Source: Sipunculus nudus
Taxonomy: Eukaryota > Annelida > Sipuncula > Golfingiida > Sipunculidae
DNA: 64,000 nt
Reading direction: 5' to 3'
NCBI GenBank assembly: GCA_026874595.1
Contig: CM049309.1
Location: 1,836,076 to 1,900,075 of the forward strand
Below are positions 10,931 to 21,897 of the stretch, in pieces. Each line of letters starts with the position of its first letter. Positions within the stretch are counted from its first letter, which is position 1. Both the position numbers and the translations under genes were made by a program. Under the pieces are notes generated by a model. The model ran no database searches and was not told where the DNA came from. It was given only the letters and a program-made list of their open reading frames with translations.

Positions 10931-12279
10931 TGTGTGGAAACAGACGCACAAACGAACGCAGAGCGCAGAGGAAAGGTCAGAGGTCAAAACGAAAAATCGG
11001 GGCGCAGCAGTTCACATGTGACCCGAACATAATCCCGGGTTTCGTAAAATTCCGCCCAGCGGTTACGGAGGAGTTCTCCGGACACCTACGCGGCGGCTGG
11101 GCTGAAAACATAGTATCCGCAAAATTCTGTTTTGGCGGATACAAATATCATAGGTGAACACTCGAAGTTTATTTTACACCAGTCCATCAGATTGGTATGA
11201 CACCGATAGTATTATATGTTTGTTTGTTTGTTTGACCACGCAATGTCGCAAAAAGTCTTTGATGAATTTCAGTGAAAAGATGGACCACCTTGAAGGAGCA
11301 TTTATAAATATTTTTGTAGGATCGATCAAATGTTAGTCTGGATTTGGATAAAGCCTAAATTTGAGTATGGACTCGTCCTTTTTGCAATCAATTTTCTAAA
11401 TGTTGACAAACAAATTTACACGTACTCAATGGCACATATAACACGTCACATAATCTTCTTTTTTTTTTTAATCACTAGGACCTCTTGAGATATTTTGTGG
11501 AAAATTAAACTGTAAAGGGAAGTATTTAATCCTACAGCGGCCGCCAGTGAATTAATGACGTCATCACAGTGAACTCGTTGTATAGCAATGACGTCATCAC
11601 AGTGACGTCGACTTTTAGTGTAATGACATTGAAGACGCCATGAAAAAAGAAGTATGAAAGAATTTCCTTCCTTTACTATGTTTTTAGTCATCAGTATCAT
11701 TGAAACAAGATGGCCGCGATGAATACCCCGAAACAGGGATACACACTGGAGACGATACACACTGTCAGAAAGCGACAGCCGTCCCGCTCTGGTTCCAGTT
11801 TTTTACTAAACCTCCAAAAGTTGATTTAAAAAAATGATTTAATTTTTTAGCAAATCTTTGACATCATAGGGCTGATCAGGCTGCGGGTACAGGCGTTGGC
11901 GGAGGTGTTCGCTCTATTAGTTCTTAATTAGCTTAATTGGGAATATGATATCACCACTTTGATAAGAAGAAAGCTGTCACTTCGATTCCAGTATGCATTC
12001 CCAGATTATAATTTTACAAGATTATTGTCCCTGAATAATGCGAATGCTCTTTATCATTTAGTATTCCGGAAAAAAAGTTAACTCAGCAGTGGAAATACGT
12101 GGCATGCCTCCACATACATGTAAAAAAATGTAGCAAATAATAACAAGTGGCCCATAGGCCAGGACGCTCAGCTGAATTTAAGGAACCTTGAACAATCATT
12201 GGGTAACATGACTCCCAGAGTGCTCAAATCATACATTTTGCCAATAGATATTAGATATAGGTTAGTGACCTTATTATCC
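10931..12279. other. Repeat flank and non-coding DNA
   Basis: A further diverged tail of the preceding repeat extends to about 11150. Beyond it I see only the paired CRE motifs and AT-rich DNA. Open frames here show no domain. Confidence 0.4.
11555..11610. promoter_or_regulatory. Paired perfect CRE octamers in an 18-bp direct repeat
   Basis: The 18-mer atgacgtcatcacagtga occurs at 11555-11572 and again at 11588-11605, giving two perfect palindromic TGACGTCA CREB/ATF sites exactly 33 bp apart. A third related TGACGTCG site is at 11603-11610. No promoter or transcript is visible next to them, so a regulatory role is inferred only from the motif. Confidence 0.45.
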
Positions 12280-12835
12280 CCTCGCAACGAAGTTGCTAAA
12301 AGGATATAGTAACGCCTCTGTTTGTGCGTCCGTCTGTCCTTCCGTCCCTCCGTCCATCTGTCCTTCTGTCCGTCCGGAATTGGCCTGTGGATCGCTTTCA
12401 AACCAAAACGTTTGAACAAAACCTTTCACTCGCTCACATGGCGCACCCACCCATAGATGCAGAAACCTGTCGATTTTGAGGTCACAGGGTCAAAGGTCAC
12501 CGCCACAGGGCCCTCTTCTTGAGAAAGCTTGTGGATCCATTTAAAGCCAAACCGTTTGACCAAAACATTTCATCTTGAAAATATGGCTCACCCACTCATG
12601 GATAAAAAAAACCTGGTCATAGTGACATTATTTCAGGTTTTGTAAGAATTTATTTTTACAGGAACTTCCCTGGACCTGAATCAACTAAAAGTTTCTCGGT
12701 GTAAATGTAACTAATCATGCAAATCTGTCCGATAGGGTGCTCAAATCATGTTCTTTCACATATCATGCAGAATATAGGTCACTTTGACCTAATTTCAGGT
12801 TTCCTTGGAGATTTGAATAAAACTTCCCCGGATGT
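12280..12835. repeat. Dispersed repeat with CGTCC-rich and AGGTCA-rich segments
   Basis: A pyrimidine-rich segment of CGTCC/TGTCC words (about 12327-12375) is followed by clustered nuclear-receptor half-site words (ggtcacagggtcaaaggtca at 12480-12499). The segment gacctaatttcaggtttcc near 12787 has a diverged relative near 14927 in this window, so it is a dispersed family. No transposase is seen. Confidence 0.5.
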
Positions 12836-12960
12836 AAAGCCGGGTGCTCAGTACCCGATTTTATCAAGCGACATTGTCGCCCAATTTTTTGGGCAGATTT
12901 TCTCAAAATCGGGTGAAAATCGGCTTGGTTTAGTTGGCCGATTTTAGGTGTCACATTTAC
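12836..12960. repeat. CGATTTT-rich inverted-repeat fragment
   Basis: Several CCGATTTT/AAAATCGG words in both orientations lie within 120 bp, including caaaatcgggtgaaaatcgg. It resembles the larger block at 14483-14712 and is probably a short non-autonomous element fragment. Ends were not defined. Confidence 0.4.
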
Positions 12961-13019
12961 CGACGCGCTTGTTCCCACTTCCCGATTATCGGCGAAGGAG
13001 TCTGTCTAATTATAGCGAT

Positions 13020-14480
13020 CTGATACTGAGCTTTCTATGAGAAAACTAAAAGGAAATATTTGTTCACTTTGTGGCTTGTCCAAAGAAAAATATACTGTGG
13101 CGAAAGAGTGACCTGTCGGTTAAACCTTGGCTTGAAAGAAGAGATGAACTAGTGGCATGTAAATAATACACTTGTATGCGAACTGAGACAGGAGGGATGA
13201 ACCGTCCTTCGTCAATTTAATGATTTTCTCTGCATATCTCAGGGGCGGGTCAAGGATTTAAGAAAAGGGGGGTCCAACCCAGGAGCACTAATAACAAAAC
13301 CTTAAGAAAGGTCCCCGGGTCCGGAAAATGTCCGAAACGATTGGTCCTAAACCCTTAAACGTTTGCTGCGGCTGATCTGCAGGATTTGGTAAAACCGAAC
13401 ATCCACCATCATGATACTACATTCAGTAGGGCTATTTCACCAGACACAAACTCTAATTTAGATAATGACATTCTACTTGCATGTTTGTGTGATTTCTAGG
13501 ATTTCCTGTTTCTAGAAATTCAAAGAAATGATTTCTTTTCTTCTGTCCTGTATAAACCAGAAACGCTTTATCATCTTTTTTTCATTTGACTCCTACACAC
13601 AACAAACGCCAACAACAGCTGATATGTTGCGTGATTAGGTTTTAATCTATATTATTAATTCCCGTAGCAAGTGATGATCAGTTATATATCTGGCAACTCT
13701 CTGTTATCTGTCAGATAAAATATTAAAACGATTAAAGTACAGCATCGCCACCAATGCCGCCGACACCGTGAAAAAGATTAAGTGTACCAGAGATCCGTTC
13801 ACGTGAACGCCTTTGCCCATTGGGTTACCTGTAAACGTCAGGTATGCTGCGTGCACTGGACTGGATGTTGTATCACTCAAAAGTTTTCGGCTATTCATTT
13901 ATATCTCTTCTCATTTCCTCTTACTTTGGGCTTATTATTTTATTTATACACTTTTTTCTCTGGCACCTTTGTTTTTGCTAACTTTAAGGAGAACGTGATA
14001 GGACAAAACACTGTGATGGGACAAAAAACTATATTAAGGAAAGAAATTTATAATGATGGTTAGAGATTACAAGCAGACATACAGTTGATTATTGCCATCC
14101 CTTAGATGTAAATATTGAATTGTGTTATTTTTCCCAGGAAACTCTTATATAAGCTTCAAGAGTTAATTGTTCAGAGTAGCTCGTCACACAATGGGAAGGA
14201 TTGCTCAACAACCCAACAATAAATACACGTTTGCAAACATACACCTTGTTTGTTCAGTCTTATGTTTACAGAAATGTTCGCACATTGTAATTATATGAAT
14301 GGATACTCCTTTATAACGATTAATAAATTGCAGGTCGTCTTATCGGAATACATGAAATTTGAATCTTTACCATAATTTGTCTTTAATTCTTTTTAAAATA
14401 CAGAAATATGTCATTATACAATATATATACTTATAATGACTAATAGTGACAACGTACAGAACGTGAACTCTGACATACAA
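13020..14480. other. No gene seen
   Basis: AT-rich DNA. A segment at about 13243-13330 (gggtcaaggatttaagaaaa, then a G-rich run) has the look of a dispersed repeat fragment. Other open frames are short and lack similarity to known families. Confidence 0.4.
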
Positions 14481-14482
14481 AA

Positions 14483-14712
14483 ATAAACGAAATCGGCCGA
14501 CTTTGTCGCAAACGTTGGCTCACCACACGATTTCGCTAATCGCCCGACAAAATCGGCCGATTTTCTTTGACAGTGCCAGACTCTTGGCGACGGCGATTTT
14601 TCACGCCCACGCCGACAAAATCGCGTCGCTTGGTGTGTCACACTACACGACAATGTACCCCCGTCGGTACATAGTCGGCCGATCCTATGAATCGGCCGAT
14701 AAAATCGGTAAG
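14483..14712. repeat. Block of GCGAC / ATCGGCCGAT palindromic words (MITE-like)
   Basis: Within 230 bp the palindromic word tcggccga occurs four times, together with several gacaaaatcg and gcgac words, in GC-rich DNA set in an AT-rich background. The composition resembles the 12836-12960 block. It is probably a short non-autonomous DNA element, but matching terminal repeats and a target duplication were not found. Confidence 0.45.
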
Positions 14713-14759
14713 TGAGCCACCGGTTTAAAGTTAGAAATCCTGTAAACGGATGACTGCTT

Positions 14760-15118
14760 CATAGCCCAGAGGACATGTCATGGGTAACAGAGACCTAATT
14801 ACATGTGAGAAGAATCTTGGTGACTAATGCATTAGTTGTTCAGATACTGGAGCTTTTGTATCAATTTTTTAATTATTCTTTGGGGTTCTTATGAGGCCCA
14901 TAGTTTAGAGGATATGAGTAACAGAGACCTAATTTTAAGTTTCCGAGGAGATTTTTCATGGGACTCCTTTTATGTCGAGTAATAAGATTCCAGGTCCAGA
15001 GATTATAATTTGTACTTGGTTGACGGACAGACAGACTGACGGACAGACGGACAGCTAGACGGACGACGGACAAAGAGCGATCGCTATAGCTCAGATGACT
15101 TTCAGTCAGCTGAGCAAA
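14760..15118. repeat. Dispersed repeat ending in (GGACAGAC)n and CTATAGCTCAGRTGA
   Basis: Two diverged copies of a gaggacatg...aacagagacctaatt module (14770, 14910) lead into a GGACAGAC/GGACGGAC tract (15021-15070) and the word cgctatagctcagatgactt. The same terminal sequence recurs in diverged form near 37690, so this is a dispersed family. Its composition is typical of molluscan repeats. Confidence 0.6.
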
Positions 15119-15346
15119 AAAGTGCATTTCTAACAAAGAATAAAAACGTATATTTGTGACAAAGAATAAACCTAAAATTGTTACATTGCTAAGAAAAATT
15201 TAATTGTAAAATCGCAATAAAGAATAAATTTAATAAATATTGATAATATTGATACCTGATAATGATATTGTGGAACTCATTACAAAGCCGAATAAATCGC
15301 TAAAATACATATTCTTCCTTATTATGTGCATCTACGTACTATTCAG

Positions 15347-15444
15347 CATGGCTGCGTGCCGAGTATGATAACGACAACATTCCACTCTACAGCGATCACC
15401 CAGGCAAAGGATACCCAGACACAGGACAGGACCGGTGGCAGTAA
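15347..15444 (+). CDS. Candidate terminal exon F, unrecognised
   Basis: A pyrimidine-rich tract (attcttccttatta...) and acceptor (tacgtactattcag) precede a phase-1 frame of 31 codons ending at TAA 15442-15444. Residues such as EYDNDNIPLYSDHPG and YPDTGQDRWQ look strongly like real protein, and codon composition differs from the AT-rich flanks. The sequence at the stop (GGCA|gtaatt) could instead be a donor. No family is recognised. It may belong with the other plus-strand exon-like islands or be an independent last exon. Confidence 0.4.
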
Positions 15445-16340
15445 TTCAAGTATACATGTGTACCAGTCTCTGTGATAGCTTTAACAACTATAACCTTGTA
15501 TCTGCCCTTTAATAGCAAAACAGAAACGATATAACAGTGCTAGTTAAGGGATAACCCACAGTTCGACTGCCTAAATCATTTGATAATTCAGGGTCATAAT
15601 GTGAAAAATTAGCAACACACAGCGCGTATTAACCAGATGTCGCGGAGCTTGTCACTCTCGACTGTTAAAACAATTCTGGTCGGTCTGCATTACCTTATGA
15701 TCATAGACCTCATTATTTCAACACACGCGAGATGAATATGGTATTCATATTTATAAAGAGTATAACAAGACACGAATGTTGATTTGCCAGAACATGTGCT
15801 ACTGTATGTTAGTCATTAATGTTAGATATTTATTGCGGAAAGACAATTTTTTTTTATGAACTTAACTTTTTTATACGGTGAGTACATAATAAATAACAAG
15901 AAGGGAGTTACAGAAATTAAGCCGAGTAATGAAATAACAAAGAATAATGTTTATATTCTCTTAGTAAGGGGTATCGGGGTTGGCTATACCTTTTTAGTAG
16001 AAACTTGTTCAGACCAATTGATTTAATTTAAAGAATAAATATTAGTAGCGATACAGGAGAAAATAGTATTCACAAACTACACTCAGAGAAATTATTCTTT
16101 TAGTCAAGGTTACATTCTACAAACACTATTTACGGCGCCTCCCCTATTTCGCTTTTGTAATCAATTTTCAGATAATGATATTTAATAATTATTTTTAATT
16201 AAATTGATGACATCAATTTACATCACACCCTGTTGGTTTCTACTTGTAATTGTTTGAATAAAATAAAACAACTACATCCCCGGATCATGTAAAGGCCAGT
16301 CAACACATCGTCTTGTAAGGCTTGGGCTAGCCAAAATATT
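15445..16340. other. No gene seen
   Basis: AT-rich sequence without credible open frames, ending at the edge of the 31-bp minisatellite. AATAAA-like words occur but are not informative in this composition. Confidence 0.5.
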
Positions 16341-16344
16341 ACCA

Positions 16345-18255
16345 AGTTAGTATGTTGTAAGCCAGCACATCACATAGTCAGTATGTGGACAGCAAACATA
16401 TCACATAGTCAGTATATGGACAGCCGACACATCAACTAGTTAGTATTTGGGCAGCCGACACGCAACCTAGTCAGCATGTGGACAGCCGACACATCGCCTA
16501 CACAGTATGTGGACAGCCGACACATCAACTAGTTAGTATTTGGGCGGCCGACACGCCACCTAGTCAGCATGTGGACAGCCGACACATCGCCTACACAGTA
16601 TGTGGACAGCCGACACATCACCTAGTTAGTATTTGGGCGGCCGACACGCCGCCTAGTCAGCATGTGGACAGCCGACACATCGCCTACACAGTATGTGGAC
16701 AGCCGACAAATCACCTAGTAGGTATGTGGACAGCCGACACATCACCTAGTTAGTATTTGGGCGGCCGACACGCCGCCTAGTCAGCATGTGGACAGCCGAC
16801 ACATCGCCTACACAGTATGTGGACAGCCGACAAATCACCTAGTAGGTATGTGGACAGCCGACACATCACCTAGTTAGTATTTGGGCGGCCGACACGCCGC
16901 CTAGTCAGCATGTGGACAGCCGACACATCGCCTACACAGTATGTGGACAGCCGACACATCACCTAGTTAGTATTTGGGCGGCCGACACGCCACCTAGTCA
17001 GCATGTGGACAGCCGACACATCGCCTACACAGTATGTGGACAGCCGACACATCACCTAGTTAGTATTTGGGCGGCCGACACGCCACCTAGTCAGCATGTG
17101 GACAGCCGACACATCGCCTACACAGTATGTGGACAGCCGACACATCACCTAGTTAGTATTTGGGCGGCCGACACGCCACCTAGTCAGCATGTGGACAGCC
17201 GACACATCGCCTACACAGTATGTGGACAGCCGACACATCACCTAGTTAGTATTTGGGCGGCCGACACGCCGCCTAGTCAGCATGTGGACAGCCGACACAT
17301 CGCCTACACAGTATGTGGACAGCCGACACATCACCTAGTTAGTATTTGGGCGGCCGACACGCCACCTAGTCAGCATGTGGACAGCCGACACATCGCCTAC
17401 ACAGTATGTGGACAGCCGACACATCACCTAGTTAGTATTTGGGCGGCCGACACGCCACCTAGTCAGCATGTGGACAGCCGACACATCGCCTACACAGTAT
17501 GTGGACAGCCGACACATCACCTAGTTAGTATTTGGGCGGCCGACACGCCACCTAGTCAGCATGTGGACAGCCGACACATCGCCTACACAGTATGTGGACA
17601 GCCGACACATCACCTAGTTAGTATTTGGGCGGCCGACACGCCACCTAGTCAGCATGTGGACAGCCGACACATCGCCTACACAGTATGTGGACAGCCGACA
17701 CATCACCTAGTTAGTATTTGGGCGGCCGACACGCCACCTAGTCAGCATGTGGACAGCCGACACATCGCCTACACAGTATGTGGACAGCCGACAAATCACC
17801 TAGTAAGTATGTGGACAGCGCACATTACAAATCAGTATGTGGACAGCCGACACATCAACTATTCAGCATGTTGACAGCCGACACATCACCTGTCCAGCAT
17901 GTGGACAGCCGATACATCACCTGTCAAGCATGTGGACAGCCGACACATCAACTAATCAGGATGCGGACAGCCATACGCATCAACTGGTCAGTATGTGGAC
18001 AGCCGACAAATCACCTAGTCAGTATGTTGACAGCCGACAAATCACCTAGTCAGTATGTGGACAGCCGACAAATCACCTAGTCAGTATGTGGACAGCCGAC
18101 AAATCACCTAGTCAGTATGTGGACAGCCGACAAATCACCTAGTCAGTATGTGGACAGCCGACACATCAACTAATCAGCATGTGGTCAGCCAAAACATCAC
18201 TTAGCCAGTATGAGGGCAGCCGACACACCACCTGGTCAGTATGGGGCTGGCCAAC
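16345..18255. repeat. 31-bp minisatellite with 93-bp and 124-bp higher-order units
   Basis: About 61 monomers of 31 bp share the core tggacagccgacacatc. From 16478 three monomer types (A gtggacagccgacacatcgc..., B ...cacctagttagtat, C ttgggcggccgacacgcc...) are locked into a 93-bp trimer. There are two trimers (16478-16663), two 124-bp tetramers with an extra acaaatcacctagtaggtat monomer (16664-16911), then nine trimers in exact 93-bp register (16912-17748). The edges, especially 17800-18255, are simple single-monomer arrays with more divergence, consistent with expansion from the centre. Because 93 is a multiple of three, a 320-codon frame stays open across it. Confidence 0.97.
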
Positions 18256-18558
18256 ACTTTTATTTTGTAGAATTCAAATTCCCTGCATCTGCCAATGAAG
18301 GAAGGATCTTCGGAATTGTCAACAGCTAGGATAAAAATATGCGAGTGCATTTAGATACGTTTTCTGACAGACTGGCGACATGTGTATAGGGACAGAACAG
18401 ACAACGTGTAAATTGTAGGACTGTATTCGTAATATTGTTTGTAATACATGATATTAATAAAAAAAAATTAATTTATAAATCGTAAAATCCGTACAATGCA
18501 TGCTCTTAAACGCTGAAACATTCATCTGTTATAATGATACAATAAATGTTCAGAATAT
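18256..18558. other. No gene seen
   Basis: Spacer between the minisatellite and the LTR element. AT-rich, no structure recognised. Confidence 0.5.
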
Positions 18559-18892
18559 TGTTACAGGTGTCTCTTTTATTGTGCGCGGTTGACATTCTGA
18601 TTCGTGTTAGGCTCAAGCCCTGGGCGTTGCTATGGCGTGTAGAGACAGAGCGCTCGGTGCAATCCGTACTGGTTGATCTGGCGTGTAAAGACACAGCGTT
18701 TGTGCTAATCTGGAATTTTCTGGGCTATTCGCGCTCTATGAGCGCGTGTCTCTTGTTGTGTTCATTGGATTGTTAGTGAAATGGAAAGTTCTGGGCTTGA
18801 GGTTAAAAAGTTATAAATAAGGGCTGTGTTTAGAGCCGAGGGAGGAGAGAGAGAAATAATCCAGCGGACACGGAAGAGTGTCAGTCAGTTTG
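18559..18892 (+). repeat. 5' LTR, truncated
   Basis: It starts TGTTACAGGTGTCTC and matches the first 333 bases of the 3' LTR with a modest number of substitutions. The match stops abruptly after gtcagtcagtttg, whereas the 3' LTR continues for about 395 bases more. Most of the R/U5 portion is therefore missing. The sequence after the break includes ataggtgccccaactcac, which could be a diverged primer-binding site. Confidence 0.85.
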
Positions 18893-19037
18893 CACCATTT
18901 ATAGGTGCCCCAACTCACACGTTTGATGTTACTAAACACATTAGACTTGTCCCACCTTAAAAAAAAGAGTGATAAATTATTTCTTACACTTTGAGAAGGT
19001 AGCTGAAAATTTAAAAAGGGCTTAGGAAAATTGGACT

Positions 19038-19424
19038 ATGCTGTTACAAAGTGTATTGACTGGCAAGGCCAGAGAAATTTATACAGAGCCCTCAGTAGAA
19101 GCTGCTGCTGACTATGACCAGGTTAAACGGTTAATCCTAAAAGGTTATGAGTTAGTTCTGGAGGCTTACCACCAGAATTTCTTAAATTGGGAAAAGCTAA
19201 AAGAACAGACCTATGTAGAGTTTGCTAGGACAAAAGAGCGGTTGTTTGATCGCTGGTGTAGTTCTAAAAATGTAATGAAAGATAATGACAATTCGCGCCA
19301 GTTGATTTTGCTTGAAGAATTTAAGCGCTGCATTAACGCTGATGTTAAAACTTTTCTGGATGAGAAAAGTCCTGAAACACTTGACATTACTGCTCAATTA
19401 GCTGATGATTATTCATTAACACAC
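19038..19424 (+). pseudogene. gag-like (capsid region) remnant of the LTR element
   Basis: A 129-codon open frame with the features of the Gag capsid region of Gmr1/gypsy-type elements: LLQSVLTGKARE near the start, a YVEFARTKERLFDRWC motif in the middle, and LILLEEFKRCI followed by LADDYSLTH at the end. It ends at TAA 19425 before the nucleocapsid knuckle, so gag is split. The upstream N-terminal part, from 18893, is not readable as one frame. Confidence 0.8.
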
Positions 19425-19572
19425 TAAATGTCCTTTACTAGCAAATTACTAAAAATCCAAAAACAAGAATGTAAATCAGTATGGTCAAAAGAATTTTAAG
19501 GCGCAGTCACCCAGTACCGGTAGTCTCGATAGTTCAACAAAGTCCATTGCTACTCCTCAGTCCACGTAAACT

Positions 19573-19830
19573 GTGTCCAACAAAGACCAGTCATTTTCAA
19601 AGAAAATCTGTAATCACTGCAAAAAGGAAGGTCATCTAATATCTGACTGTTGGAAACTTGCAAATAAACCGAAGAGCAAACCTTCTAGTTTTGTTTCACA
19701 ATCTATGCATAGTATAGTACAAGGGCCAAGCTCTTTTCATGTAAATAAGGGTATAACTCCTTTATTGACTCTAAAAAAGAGTTTGATGCTACGGAGGCCA
19801 ACGTGCCGTCTGACTCAAAAGAAGTATCCG
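19573..19830 (+). pseudogene. Nucleocapsid (CCHC zinc knuckle) remnant
   Basis: The frame contains CNHCKKEGHLISDC at 19609-19650, a perfect C-X2-C-X4-H-X4-C retroviral-type zinc knuckle that would bind RNA, followed by a lysine- and serine-rich stretch. It is disconnected from the capsid frame by stops and ends prematurely at 19831. Confidence 0.85.
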
Positions 19831-20090
19831 TAACTTGCGGGGTAAAATCCTCATATGATTCCTGAGAGAAATTTAATAAGGTTAGGTTCTTTCAAGACTC
19901 CTGCGAGGAGTATCCACTAAATAAGGCTAAGTCCTTTTATGACTCTTGCAAGAGTATTTCAAATGAGACCAGGTCCTCTTATGACAAACAGAAGTTTGTT
20001 TCTGCTGAGGAAAATTCCTCTGTTGACTCCTATGATGAGTTTAATTGTAATAAGGATGTAGATTCCTTTAGTGACTGTGAAAAAGAGTTT

Positions 20091-20516
20091 ATGACTGACA
20101 CTCTCAGTGTCATTTTTTTGTTTGATGAAATTGAGGTAGTAGATTACTCTCCTGACTCTGAAATGGAGTGGTTTGAGCCATTCATACATGATGGTTTTGT
20201 AACACTTTCAAGTGATTTTTCAGATTCTACCCCTATTAGAATTTTGAGGGACACTTGTTCAGGCCTGACTCTCATGTTAGCAAACTTTTTGCCATTTTCT
20301 AATAGGTCTTTTACTGGTGCACATGAACTTGTTAATGGTGTGTTTTCAGACAAGCACACTTCAATTCCGCTTCACAGTGTACATCTAAAGTCTGATTTGA
20401 TTTCTGGAAATATTACTGTGGGCATAAGAACTACTTTATTCATTAAGGGAATTCAGTTGCTACTAGGCAATGATGTTGCAGGTGACAAAGTACAGCCTGT
20501 ACCAATAGTGACAGAA
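20091..20516 (+). pseudogene. Retropepsin-like protease region of the LTR element
   Basis: A 142-codon frame holds ILRDTCSGLTLML at the position of the aspartic protease active site, and IQLLLGNDVAGDK near the end, which matches the conserved C-terminal core of gypsy proteases. The catalytic D-T/S-G triplet is altered (DTC), so activity is not expected. The region upstream (19860-20090) contains degenerate repeats of a SYDS-type word. Confidence 0.7.
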
Positions 20517-20839
20517 TAGCCGTCACTTGATCAGGACACTGTTCCTGAAAATCAGGAAATTCCTGGTTTGTATCCTTCATGTGCTGTAACTAGATCTATG
20601 GCCAAGAAAACACACATGAGGATAATGGTCCAGAGTGGTCCAGAGTCACTAGTGACTCGTCTGACGACTCGAGGTAAGAACTTGTCGAAGAACAGCATAA
20701 GGACCAACATATTTCATGTTTGTTTCCCAGGGCAGTTTCTGAAGATGAGCTGTCACAGAACCCAGTTTGTCCCTATGGTGAAATTGGAGTGCGTAAATGG
20801 CGACCACCTGAAGTATGCGCTGATGATGAGTGTGCTATC

Positions 20840-21897
20840 AAACATCAAATAGTAATGCCCAAAAGTTATCGCAATGAATTCTAAACATAGCACATGAGAC
20901 TCCTATGTCTGGCCATTTAGGTATAAATAAAACTTATCAGAAAGTTAGTACACATTTCTATTGGCCTAATCTTAGGACAGATGTTGTACAATATTGTAAA
21001 TCATGCCACACATGCCAGATGGTAGGCAAGCCCAATCAGAATCCCCCTAAAGCCCCACTTAGGCCTATTCTTGCTTTCGAGGAACCATTTACTAGGATTA
21101 TTGTTGATTGTGTTGGACCACTGCCCAAAACAAAATCAGGACATGAATACTTGCAAACGGTTATGTGCGCATCTACCAGGTTTCCTGAGGCAATTCCATT
21201 GCACAAAATTAATACAAAAAGTATTGTCAAGGCTCTGACTAAGTTTGCCTTTTGGATTACCGAAATCCGTCCAGTCTGACCAAGGGTCTAATTTTATGTC
21301 TGGCTTGGTATAGCAAGTTATGCTTGAGCTAGGTATAAAACAGTACAGCTCTTCGCCATATCATCCTGAAAGTCAGGGCGCCCTCGAGCGTTTTCACCAG
21401 ACATTAAAAAAAACATGATTATGACTTATTGTTATGACACCGGAAAGACTGGGTTGAAGGAATCCAACTATTGCTGTTTGCTGTGAGAGAATCATTTAAT
21501 GAGTCCTTGGGTTTCAGTCCCTTTGAACTAGTTTTTGGACATTCAGTTCGCGGTCCATTAAAACTGCTTAAAGAAAAACTCTTGTGCGAAAATCCTGATT
21601 CTCTTAGTTTATTGCATTATATCTCAGACTTTCGAACTAAACTACACAATGCTTGTGAGTTTGCATAGTCAAATCTTAAATCTGCACAGAGTAAAATGAA
21701 AACAAAGTATGAAAAGCACAGTGTAAGTAGGACGTTTGAGCCTGTTGAAAAGGTCTTGCCTTACTACCTCTCCCTGGCAGACCTCTGCAAGCTAGGTATT
21801 TTGGTCCTTACATTGTTGACAAGAAATTCGGTGATTTAAATTACATACTGTTAACACCAGATAGGCGTAAGAAAAAACAACTGTGCCATGTTAACAT
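20840..21897 (+). pseudogene. Integrase remnant, upstream of RT
   Basis: The frame from 20905 carries the HHCC zinc-binding end (GHLGINKTY, then YCKSCHTCQ) and the start of the DDE core (RIIVDCVGPLP). After a frameshift near 21260 the core continues (SDQGSNF, near 21277) with an internal stop. Further frames at 21471-21665 (FELVFGHSVRGPL) and to about 21890 carry the C-terminal region (ARYFGPY; LLTPDRRKK). At least three disruptions make it non-functional. Its position before reverse transcriptase is the diagnostic feature of this copy. Confidence 0.85.

Noticed and set aside
11537-11550. gcggccgccagtga, resembling a cloning-vector polylinker
   Set aside because: Only 14 bases match what I recall of such linkers. 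The flanks are native AT-rich DNA and CRE repeats, so contamination is not supported.
16912-17874. Long 320-codon open frame across the 31-bp minisatellite
   Set aside because: It begins at GTG rather than ATG, is made entirely of the 93-bp repeat, and stays open only because 93 is divisible by three. There is no splice or promoter evidence.
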